Of a stretch of DNA of 10,995 bases, positions 5,642-10,074 are shown one piece after another. A program made the position numbers and the translations under genes. Each line of letters starts with the position of its first letter. The stretch's first letter is position 1. The stretch comes from Baffinella frigidus (lineage: Eukaryota > Cryptophyceae > Cryptomonadales > Baffinellaceae). The notes beneath the pieces were generated by a model. The model was not told the DNA's origin. It did no database searches and saw nothing but the letters and a program-made list of their open reading frames with translations. The stretch is taken from positions 385,251-396,245 of the forward strand of contig MU646556.1 of the NCBI GenBank assembly GCA_026770585.1, given 5' to 3'.

Positions 5642-6112
5642 ATGGTGGCAACGCGCTGCCTCATGGCGCTCCTTCTACTCCCCGCAGCCTCGTCCTTTCA
5701 CGCCTCCCTCTCACCTCCCTCCTTGGCCCTCCGCACAGCCTCGTGTCATGCGCTGCACCATCAGCGGCACCCGGGTCTGTACTCCATCCGCGTTCTTTCC
5801 CAACCCATCACCACCGATTCTGGCTTGCACACCCTCCCTGTGTGCACGCCTCCTTGCTCCCACCCGCCCCACTGGGATGTGGTCTGGTCCCTCATCCTTC
5901 CACGCAGAACCCTAAATTCTTCATCCCCCTCTCGCAGCCATCAGATTCGCGTCTTCCCCCTTCCCCCCCACCCAGGGCTCGTAATCCGGCATTCCGCTCC
6001 TACCAGCCTCACACTGGACTCTCTAATCGACAGAGAACTCTGGCGAAACCCGCAATCCAAACAGCCCCCGCCCATCTTAAACCCCACACCCCACACCCCA
6101 CCCAAATCCTAA
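5642..6112 (+). CDS. ORF with signal-peptide-like N-terminus, possible plastid-targeted first exon
   Basis: ATG 5642 opens 156 codons to a TAA at 6110-6112 that comes from a telomere-like CCTAAACC word. The first residues, MVATRCLMALLLLPAASSFH, form a good signal peptide: a basic residue, a Leu-rich core, and an Ala-Ser cleavage zone followed by Phe. In algae with secondary plastids, Phe right after the signal peptide, followed by a Ser/Thr-rich, acid-poor stretch, marks bipartite plastid targeting. The next residues (ASLSPPSLALRTASCHAL) fit that pattern. From about 5800 on, the DNA is C/T-rich with CAG ends at 5937 and 5974 preceded by pyrimidine tracts, so the later codons may be intron. 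Pyrimidine-rich DNA can also produce Leu/Pro/Ser peptides by chance. Confidence 0.28.
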   Translation: MVATRCLMALLLLPAASSFHASLSPPSLALRTASCHALHHQRHPGLYSIRVLSQPITTDSGLHTLPVCTPPCSHPPHWDVVWSLILPRRTLNSSSPSRSHQIRVFPLPPHPGLVIRHSAPTSLTLDSLIDRELWRNPQSKQPPPILNPTPHTPPKS

Positions 6113-6180
6113 ACCATAAACTATAAACCCGAATCCCTAATCCCTAAACCATCCACCCTAAACCACCCCCCCCAACCCCT
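6066..6180 (-). repeat. C-strand telomere-like tract
   Basis: CCCCACACCCCACACCCCAC, then AATCCCTAATCCCTAAACC and CCTAAACCACCCCCCCC. It is degenerate and pyrimidine-rich. It ends in CCTCCCTCCTACCAG, which could serve as an intron acceptor. Confidence 0.7.
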
Positions 6181-6192
6181 CCCTCCTACCAG

Positions 6193-6315
6193 CCCCCAAT
6201 GTGGGAGCAAATCACCGTTTTCAGTCTCGTTGATTTGTACTGGAGGTCGCCGGAATCCGAAGACCTGTGGTACACACCAGGGGGCGCGAATAAGACGCAT
6301 TGCTCCCTCTCTGAC
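6193..6315 (+). CDS. Possible exon fragment cut by a family C element
   Basis: After the acceptor-like CTACCAG (AG at 6191-6192) an open frame with ATG at 6199 reads MWEQITVFSLVDLYWRSPES, then EDLWYTPGG and ANKTHCSLSDH. Its mixed, aromatic-rich composition is unlike the repeat-derived frames nearby. The frame then enters the family C element at about 6315. No family recognised. It may be a broken exon or chance. Confidence 0.2.
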
Positions 6316-6523
6316 CACCAGCAACCCGTTGCAGCTTATATCCGGATCGGGTACTGTAGTAATTTTCAGCTAAACCGAAGAGATTTCTTCGGTATCTCCC
6401 GTCAGCAATTTAAGGTCCCTAGGGTTTCCTACTGTAGGGTCATAGGAAAGATTGTTTTTCCAATAAAATACCCGAATCCTTGCGAGTACCCGGTATAAGC
6501 TGCTACGGGTTGCTGGTGGGAGG
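6314..6523. mobile_element. Family C TIR element, short member (about 210 bp)
   Basis: The left arm ACCACCAGCAACCCGTTGCA is inverted at the right as TGCTACGGGTTGCTGGTGGG, continuing through CAGCTTATA/TATAAGCTG. The interior shares TAATTTTCAG with the longer member at 4330-4638, and CCCTAGG and a GGAAAG word with the tandem array at 4655-5073. It also contains the near-palindrome GAAGAGATTTCTTC. Confidence 0.8.
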
Positions 6524-6568
6524 GCTGGTGGTAGCCTAGTCGGGGCGTGTTCTTATTCGTGAGTCCTA

Positions 6569-6703
6569 GCTCTACCTCACTCGGGTTAACCGTCTATTAT
6601 CAAGTTGGCATGCTGGACACGCGGCACAAATCCGTCAACTTTGGAGCGGGAAAGAGCCCGGGCTCCCCAAGTTGTTGCGCCCAAATAGTCTGAGGCATTG
6701 GAC
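6569..6703 (+). mobile_element. Family B element, copy 3 (diverged)
   Basis: The left end, AGCTCTACCTCACTCGGGTT, corresponds to AGCTCTGCCTCAGTCGGGTT in the reference copy. CAAGTTGGCATGCTGG and ACAAATCCGTCAACTTTGGA are retained. The right half is altered (CCCAAGTTGTTGCGCCCAAA), so the ACCAAATTGGT palindrome is lost. Confidence 0.75.
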
Positions 6704-6710
6704 GGCAGGG

Positions 6711-6726
6711 GTGGCGCGCGCGCGCG
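6711..6726. repeat. Alternating GC tract
   Basis: Thirteen alternating G/C bases at 6714-6726, a sequence type able to adopt Z-DNA. It is short and in GC-rich context. Confidence 0.7.
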
Positions 6727-6765
6727 TCAGCGGATTGCGCATGTGCGAGGAGGGGGAGGGCGCCA

Positions 6766-6960
6766 CGGGGCCGAAGCCTGACGAGTGGCGCGCGTTCCGC
6801 GCCGCCCTCATAAGGTCTTTCCTCTCATCGCGCCCCCTGATAAACTCGATCCCAGATTTGCCCTGGGCGTTGGAACCCTCTCGCCCCCCACCAAAATCTA
6901 TCTATCTCAGATTTTTCCCGGGCGTTGGCACCGTTTGGTACGAGCGCGTCCTTTGAGATT
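6766..6960 (+). repeat. Duplicated block, copy 1 (partners 7004-7050 and 7516-7625)
   Basis: GAAGCCTGACGAGTGGCGCG, CGTTCCGCGC, CATAAGGT, CCTCTCATCG, GATAAACTC, CAGATTTGCCCTGGGCGTTG recur in the same order at 7516-7625. A truncated copy at 7004-7050 ends where the family F element begins. The word CAGATTTKYCCYGGGCGTTG is also repeated inside this copy (about 6850 and 6910). The frames give DEWRAFRAA and DLPWALEP peptides in two copies, but most differences change amino acids. Confidence 0.85.
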
Positions 6961-6969
6961 GTAAATGGT

Positions 6970-6990
6970 ACCATTTTTTTAAAAAAACAC
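6970..6990. repeat. T7A7 palindrome
   Basis: CCATTTTTTTAAAAAAACAC contains a 14-base T7A7 perfect palindrome in otherwise GC-rich DNA. Confidence 0.75.
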
Positions 6991-7050
6991 TCTTGTACCA
7001 GTCGGATTTGAAGCCTGACGCGCGTTCCGCGCGGCCCTCATAAGGTCTCA

Positions 7051-7184
7051 TCTCAGCGAAACCTTTTTGAAAAGGGTTTCTGCCAACGAAATTTACTACA
7101 CACTTTGATCATACTGGTAATAGTCAAGCGTTTATGAAGTAAATTTCGTTGACAGAACCCCTTTCTGAAAATGATTCTCCGAGA
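7051..7184. mobile_element. 134-bp TIR element with long arms (family F)
   Basis: The left arm starts TCTCAGCGAAACCTTTTTGA. The reverse complement of the right end starts TCTCGGAGAATCATTTTCAG. The arms continue with one small indel through AAAGGGTTTCTGCCAACGAA and ATTTACT, about 52 bp each. The loop is only about 30 bases. There is no coding capacity. It interrupts a copy of the duplicated block (the 7004-7050 fragment stops at its left edge). The arms may extend about 8 bp further out on both sides. Confidence 0.85.
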
Positions 7185-7345
7185 TTAGGTCCTTCCGCTG
7201 CTCCACTCCACTGCTAGCCGCAAGTTTTTGCTCAAGTCACACCCCTCATGAAAAACGTGTCTAAAGTCGTTTTGCCACTGTGCGAATTTTTCGTCTGAAG
7301 TGGTCAAGTTCCTTTGGGGGTTGACTTTAGCAAAAAAAAGGCTGG
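7185..7345 (-). pseudogene. Open minus-strand fragment, possible coding remnant
   Basis: Between the family F and family B elements the minus strand reads without stop and with ordinary protein-like composition: NPQRNLTTSDEKFAQWQNDF, then RHVFHEGCDLSKN, then LRLAVEWSSG, ending at TAA 7187-7185. No family recognised. Upstream (7345 to 7475) the frame continues only through a family B element. Two short words, CTAAAGTC (7261) and GACTTTAG (7323), are inverted within it. Confidence 0.2.
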
Positions 7346-7349
7346 CAGT

Positions 7350-7465
7350 ACACTCCGATTGGGTCTCGCCAATTTGGTGAGACCGGGCTTTTTTTCGCCC
7401 CAAAGTTGACGGATTGGTACCGCAAACCCAGCTTGTCAACTTAAACACAGTCCGCCAACCCGGAC
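7350..7465 (-). mobile_element. Family B element, copy 4 (reverse orientation)
   Basis: Reading on the minus strand gives GTTTAAGTTGACAAGCTGGG, GCGGTACCAATCCGTCAACT and the GGTCTCACCAAATTGGCGAG palindrome, in the same order as the reference copy at 7628-7760. Outer ends are less certain because a 55-bp repeat follows. Confidence 0.8.
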
Positions 7466-7518
7466 TATGCTGCATGTCAAAAGCAGCATGTCAACTTAAG
7501 CATAGTCCGCCAACCCGT
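7431..7518 (+). repeat. 55-bp-spaced direct repeat at the end of family B copy 4
   Basis: GTCAACTTAAACACAGTCCG followed by CCAACCCG (about 7435-7460) recurs as GTCAACTTAAGCATAGTCCG followed by CCAACCCG (7490-7516). The interval contains GACTATGCTGCATGTC, inverted against GCATAGTC, so a hairpin is also possible. Confidence 0.8.
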
Positions 7519-7625
7519 GACGAGTGGCGCGCGTTCCGCGCAGCACCCATAAGGTTTTACCTCTCATCGTGCCCCGTGATAAACTCTGTCTCAGATTTGC
7601 CCTGGGCGTTGGAACCGTTTTGTTC
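7516..7625 (+). repeat. Duplicated block, copy 3
   Basis: Counterpart of 6766-6890 (see there); about 85 percent similar over roughly 105 bp by reading. Copy 3 lies immediately upstream of the intact family B element at 7628, whereas copy 1 lies downstream of the family B copy at 6569. Confidence 0.85.
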
Positions 7626-7627
7626 GA

Positions 7628-7760
7628 GCTCTGCCTCAGTCGGGTTGGCTGACTTTTCTTAAGTTGACATGCTGGGTGTGCGGTACAAATCCGTCAACTT
7701 TGGAGCGGGAACGGGCCTGGTCTCACCAAATTGGTGAGACCAAATACACTGAGACAGAGC
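7628..7760 (+). mobile_element. Family B element, reference copy (133 bp)
   Basis: The ends GCTCTGCCTCAGT and ACTGAGACAGAGC form 13-bp TIRs with one mismatch. Internally there is an AAGTTGAC...GTCAACTT inverted pair and a strong palindrome GGTCTCACC-AAATT-GGTGAGACC (about 7719-7741). There is no coding capacity. It looks like a small structured MITE carrying two internal hairpins. Confidence 0.8.
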
Positions 7761-7950
7761 GAGATATATTTATCTCTCTCACGATCCTATCGCGGTGAAC
7801 AATTTTTTTCTCTGGCATACACATGGTGGCCACGTTGGTTTCGACCCGTAGATCGGTGTGCAGAGAAGTTGGCCCAGCACCGTCCACTTTTGCCATTTTT
7901 TTGTTACTTCCGTGGCCTACTTTTCTGCACGCCGCTCGAACAAACGCACG
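7761..7950. other. Unassigned unique stretch
   Basis: Nothing recognisable. The plus strand is open from 7731 to 8018 and includes WWPRWFRPVDRCAEKLAQH, but the frame starts in the family B element and ends in the 108-bp repeat. The stretch is pyrimidine-rich towards its right end (TTTTTTTGTTACTTCC). Confidence 0.35.
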
Positions 7951-7952
7951 TT

Positions 7953-8292
7953 CTCTCTGGCAGCAACGGGATAAAAATACTTAATGAAGTACTCTTAAGT
8001 CACATCGGGATAGGTTAAGTCACGGGAAGTACTCTTTCCCGACATTTTAAACGCGCGGTTCTCTCTCAGTAGGTCCTCACTGCTTAACACCACCATCGTC
8101 TCTCTCACTCTCTCTCGCTCTCTCGCTCTTTCACTCACTCTCTCACACACACTCCCTCTCTCCCTCTCTCTGGCAGCAACGGGATTAAAATACTTTAACG
8201 AAGTACTCTTAAGTAACATCGGGATAGGTTAAGTCACGGGAAGTACTCGTCCCTTCATTTTAAACGCGCGTTTCTCTCTGGCAGCAACGGCA
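7953..8292 (+). repeat. 108-bp repeat, two copies plus a partial third
   Basis: Units begin CTCTCTGGCAGCAACGG at 7953, 8166 and 8274 (partial). They share AAGTACTCTTAAGT, ACATCGGGATAGGTTAAGTC and ATTTTAAACGCGCG. The 8166 unit runs exactly 108 bp into the third copy. An internal inverted theme (AAGTACTCTTAAGTCAC / TTAAGTCACGGGAAGTACT) is visible. Each unit ends in a pyrimidine tract plus GGCAG, i.e. an acceptor-like signal, and the third copy leads into the exon-like stretch at 8285. Confidence 0.9.
8066..8172. repeat. CT-rich microsatellite
   Basis: Imperfect (CT)n with CTCTCACT and CTCGCTCT variants lies between the first and second 108-bp units. It probably expanded from the CTCTCT at the unit end. 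Confidence 0.88.
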
Positions 8293-8387
8293 TCAAGACG
8301 ACGGCCGCCGACGAAGGCGCCCCGGTCGAGCAGGCTTCTGAGGCTGCCGAGGACGCTACGGAAGGGCTCGCTTCCTCCTCGCTGCAG
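8285..8387 (+). CDS. Exon-like module X1 (34 codons), unrecognised protein
   Basis: The acceptor-like TTTCTCTCTGGCAG ends at 8284 and a donor-like CTGCAG|GTCTCG begins intron at 8388. Between them are 103 bases: one base, then 34 codons reading NGIKTTAADEGAPVEQASEA, AEDATEGLASSSLQ. Codons strongly prefer G/C at the third position (ATC AAG ACG ACG GCC GCC GAC), unlike the surrounding repeats. The product is Ala/Glu/Ser-rich and acidic, likely a disordered linker. Modules at 8608, 8931, 9176, 9367 and 9610 share its 3' half. There is no ATG, so it would be an internal exon. Family unknown. Confidence 0.35.
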
Positions 8388-8418
8388 GTCTCGCTGAAAC
8401 CTCACCCCCCAGTACGTG

Positions 8419-8556
8419 CCACACGGTGGGCTGCGAGGGTTTCGTTGGGCCTGGATTCCAGGGGGGTACGTGACCAAATTGCACCAGAAAATATCTAAAG
8501 TCAATTGCATCACGGCAAGTTGACTTTTGATGAAAGGTTCGCAGTCCACCGTGTGG
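8419..8556. mobile_element. Family A-like TIR element inside the X1-X2 interval (138 bp)
   Basis: The left end CCACACGGTGGGCTGCGAGG is matched by the inverted right end, CCACACGGTGGACTGCGAAC. This gives about 22 of 25 matches. The termini resemble the family A consensus CCACACAGCGGGCTACGAAG. A short internal hairpin, AAAGTCAA/TTGACTTT (8497-8527), is present. It lies between the donor-like GT at 8388 and module X2. Confidence 0.75.
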
Positions 8557-8583
8557 TCCGTGGATAGTGTGTTAATATCCCGC

Positions 8584-8602
8584 GGGGGGGAGGGGGGGGG
8601 GG
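8584..8602 (+). repeat. G7-A-G11 run
   Basis: Near-homopolymer of G, a slippage-prone and possibly quadruplex-forming site just before module X2. Confidence 0.9.
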
Positions 8603-8607
8603 TAGAG

Positions 8608-8643
8608 GGCGTTGCGGAAGGGCTCGCTTCCTCCTCGCTCCAG
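8608..8643 (+). pseudogene. Exon-like module X2 (partial copy of X1 3' end)
   Basis: 36 bases match 8352-8387 with 4 mismatches, including GGAAGGGCTCGCTTCCTCCT. The frame gives GVAEGLASSSLQ. It is followed by GCAACC rather than GTCTCG, so the donor is the rare GC type or is lost. The upstream part is replaced by the G-run. Confidence 0.35.
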
Positions 8644-8658
8644 GCAACCCCTCTTCCC

Positions 8659-8812
8659 GATTTTCTTGAACCCGCAACCCGATTTTCCTGAACCCGAACC
8701 CCGATTATCCTAAACCCGAACCCCGATTTTCCTGGACCCGAACCCCGATTTTCCTGAACCCGAACCCCGATTATCCTAAACCCGAACCCCGATTTTCCTG
8801 AACCCGAAACCC
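8659..8812 (+). repeat. 22-bp tandem repeat, seven copies
   Basis: GATT starts at 8659, 8681, 8703, 8725, 8747, 8769 and 8791, exactly 22 apart. The consensus is GATTTTCCTGAACCCGAACC plus CC. Copies 3 and 6 share GATTATCCTAAA, and copies 2 and 5 share GATTTTCCTGAA, suggesting a 66-bp higher-order unit. Because 66 is a multiple of three, the minus strand stays open through it. Confidence 0.95.
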
Positions 8813-8844
8813 GAAACCGGTTAGAGTTTAGAACGGTTTGGTTC

Positions 8845-8926
8845 GAGCCCTGCCTCAGTCGGGTTGGCTGACTATTTGATGAACTCTGCCTCAATCGAGT
8901 TAGCAGACTATTTGCTGAACTCTGAC
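8845..8926 (+). repeat. 36-bp tandem repeat of a family B terminus
   Basis: Units 8845-8880 and 8881-8916 are adjacent and about 80 percent identical (CTGCCTCARTCGRGTTRGC, GACTATTTG). A third unit is cut short after GAACTCTGAC. The unit matches the left end of family B (CTCTGCCTCAGTCGGGTTGG). Confidence 0.85.
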
Positions 8927-8930
8927 CCAG

Positions 8931-8977
8931 AACCCGGAGGCTTCCAAGGCCCCGGGGGTGGTGCTTGTTCCGCGCAG
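8931..8977 (+). pseudogene. Exon-like module X3 (frameshifted relative to X4)
   Basis: Follows CTCTGACCCAG and ends CGCGCAG|GTATTC. GGCTTCCAAGGCCCCGG and GTTCCGCGCAGGTATT align with X4 at 9176-9229, but a one-base length difference breaks the shared frame. The donor is intact. Confidence 0.3.
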
Positions 8978-9175
8978 GTATTCGTATAGTCGTATCCCAC
9001 ACAGCAGACTTCGAAGGGATTTCGTAAAACTCTCCAGTGAATAACCCATAGGCCCTACGGTATGCCATACCGTAGGGACACAGGGCGGTTCCTACGGATA
9101 AGGTAACGGTAAGTCGGCCCAACTTGGGCCGAAAATCCCTTGGTAGCCCGCTGGGTGGAGTTGGTAGTGTAGCAG
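8978..9175 (+). other. Candidate GT-AG intron composed mostly of a family A element
   Basis: The interval begins GTATTC after module X3 and ends TGTAGCAG before X4, 198 bp. Family A (8997-9158) fills 162 of them. Flanking words match those of the two neighbouring intervals. If the modules are exons, this is a TIR-bearing intron of introner type. Confidence 0.3.
8997..9158 (+). mobile_element. Family A TIR element, copy 2 (162 bp)
   Basis: The left end, CCACACAGCAGACTTCGAAG, and the inverted right end, CCACCCAGCGGGCTACCAAG, are about 26-bp TIRs continuing into GGATTTT-type sequence. The centre is a 25-bp palindrome, CCCTACGGTATG-C-CATACCGTAGGG (9053-9077), the best-preserved centre in the family. 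TCGGCCCAACTTGGGCCGA near the right is a second perfect palindrome. No transposase. Confidence 0.88.
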
Positions 9176-9229
9176 TATCGCACGGATCAGGCTTCGGAGG
9201 CCCCGGACGGGGGTGCTTCTTCCGCGCAG
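9176..9229 (+). CDS. Exon-like module X4 (18 codons, phase 0)
   Basis: After TGTAGCAG the 54 bases read YRTDQASEAPDGGASSAQ and end GCGCAG|GTATTA. The length is exactly 18 codons with no stop. QASEA and ASS.Q are shared with X1, and YRT.EASEA recurs at 9367. It is short and Ala/Ser/Asp-rich, so no function can be named. It is the best-formed of the small modules because both splice-like borders and the frame are intact. Confidence 0.3.
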
Positions 9230-9366
9230 GTATTATCATCTCTCAAGTGGCCAGTAGCCAATACGCTCCTACCGTAGGGCATATGCAGGAGCCTCGAATC
9301 TATGGAGGGTCAAATTTGACCCCCTGGCCACTTACAGGATAATCGTATCAGTGAGTAGTGTAGTAG
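9230..9366 (+). other. Candidate GT-AG intron carrying TIR element family H
   Basis: 137 bp from GTATTA to TAGTAG. The TIR element at 9233-9342 nearly fills it. The corresponding intervals after X3 and X5 have CGTATAGTCGTATC or CTTATAGTCGTATC at this place, without the element. Confidence 0.3.
9233..9342. mobile_element. TIR element family H (about 110 bp)
   Basis: Left ATTATCATCTCTCAAGTGGC and inverted right ATTATCCTGTAAGTGGCCAG agree through TAAGTGGCCAG with a short indel. Inside are CTACCGTAGGGCATATG and a perfect 16-bp palindrome GGGTCAAATTTGACCC (9307-9322). Confidence 0.7.
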
Positions 9367-9396
9367 TATCGCACGGAGGAGGCTTCCGAGGCCCTG
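9367..9396 (+). pseudogene. Exon-like module X5 (donor deleted)
   Basis: Starts after TGTAGTAG and reads YRTEEASEAL. Compared with X4 it then lacks about 30 bases including CGCGCAG|GT, rejoining at TTCTTATAGTCGTATC. It would not splice as X4 does. Confidence 0.3.
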
Positions 9397-9426
9397 GGCA
9401 TTCTTATAGTCGTATCAGTGGTTAGT

Positions 9427-9597
9427 CCACACAGCGGGCTACGAAGGGATTTTATGTCCGATTGTTTTAACGACTTTCCGTCACCTTATCCGTAGGAACT
9501 CCCCTATGTCCCTACGGTACTAGCTACCGTAAAGCCTATGGATTGTTCACTAAGGGGTGTTATTGAAAGTCCCTTCGAAGTCCACCCTTTGGAGTGG
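9427..9597 (-). mobile_element. Family A TIR element, copy 3
   Basis: CCACACAGCGGGCTACGAAG at the left; the right has AGTCCCTTCGAAGTCCACCC with a diverged tip. Inside are CCTTATCCGTAGG, CCCCTATGTCCCTACGG and TACGGTA-CTAGC-TACCGTA. Orientation follows the off-centre blocks and is opposite to copies 2 and 4. Confidence 0.85.
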
Positions 9598-9609
9598 GTG
9601 GTGTAGTAG

Positions 9610-9680
9610 TGTCGCACGGAGGGGGGGGGGGGGGGGGCTGTTGAGGCTTTGGAGGGGGTTGTGCCTCCTTCTTGGTCCAG
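9610..9680 (+). pseudogene. Exon-like module X6 with G17 expansion
   Basis: Starts after GTAGTAG with TGTCGCACGGA (TATCGCACGGA in X4 and X5). A 17-base G run follows at 9621-9637, then GAGGCTTTGGAGG, then CCTTCTTGGTCCAG|GTGACC. The 3' part aligns with X4. The G-run and length differences disturb the frame. The donor is intact. Confidence 0.3.
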
Positions 9681-9711
9681 GTGACCCCGAAATACCAACC
9701 CCTGAAGTCTA

Positions 9712-9982
9712 TACCCTGAATCCTGACAACTCTGAACCCTGAACCCTGAACCCTAAACCCTAAACCCTCAGCCCTAAGCCCTCAACCCTAAACCCTGAAC
9801 CCTAAACCCTCAGCCCTAAGCCCTCAACCCTAAACCCTGAACCCTAAACCCTTATCCCTCAACCCTAAGCCCTAATCCCTCACCCCTAAACCCCAAACCC
9901 CAAACCCCAAACCCCAAACCCAAACCCCAAACCCTAAACCCTAAACCCTAAACCATAAACCCCAAACCCCAAACCCCCAACC
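9712..9982 (-). repeat. C-strand telomere-like tract with 42-bp higher-order unit
   Basis: CCCTAAA, CCCTGAA, CCCTCAG, CCCTAAG, CCCTCAA heptamers form a 42-bp (6 x 7) higher-order unit repeated twice (for example CAGCCCTAAGCCCTCAACCC at 9769 and 9811). Further right it changes to CCCCAAA-type units and canonical CCCTAAA. Confidence 0.92.
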
Positions 9983-9986
9983 GCAG

Positions 9987-10074
9987 CAGCAGCAGCAGCG
10001 GGCGGCGAAGAACGAGGAGCTTCTGCTCAGACAGAACCCCCAGCTGCATCTCGAGTGCTTCCCTAAACCCTAAA
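9987..10074 (+). CDS. Possible terminal exon embedded in telomere-like repeats
   Basis: CCCCCAACCGCAG could be an acceptor. The following frame reads a Gln run (CAG repeat) then RAAKNEELLLRQNPQLHLE, CFPKP and TAA, where the last codons and stop come from CCCTAAACCCTAA. The helical, charged peptide is unlike anything the heptamers encode. It lies on the same strand as modules X1-X6. A (CAG)n microsatellite next to unrelated sequence is the alternative. Confidence 0.27.

Noticed and set aside
6672-7662. Two ORFs sharing DEWRAFRAA...DLPWALEP
   Set aside because: They lie in duplicated DNA. By hand count about seven differences change the amino acid and about four do not, which gives no sign of selection on protein.
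7995-8219. Arg/Glu-rich ORF on the minus strand
   Set aside because: It is the translation of the CT microsatellite between two 108-bp units.
8838-8855. GGTTCGAGCCC resembling a tRNA B box, and GAGTTCGAATC at about 3260
   Set aside because: No A box at a suitable distance, no cloverleaf, and the words are not kept in other family B copies, so neither a tRNA nor a tRNA-derived SINE is supported.
8229-9239. Longest ORF in the window, 336 codons, minus strand, with ATG
   Set aside because: It runs through a 108-bp repeat unit, two family A-type TIR elements, the seven 22-bp units and three exon-like modules on the other strand. A single protein built from unrelated non-coding repeats is implausible; openness follows from GC content and the 66-bp period.
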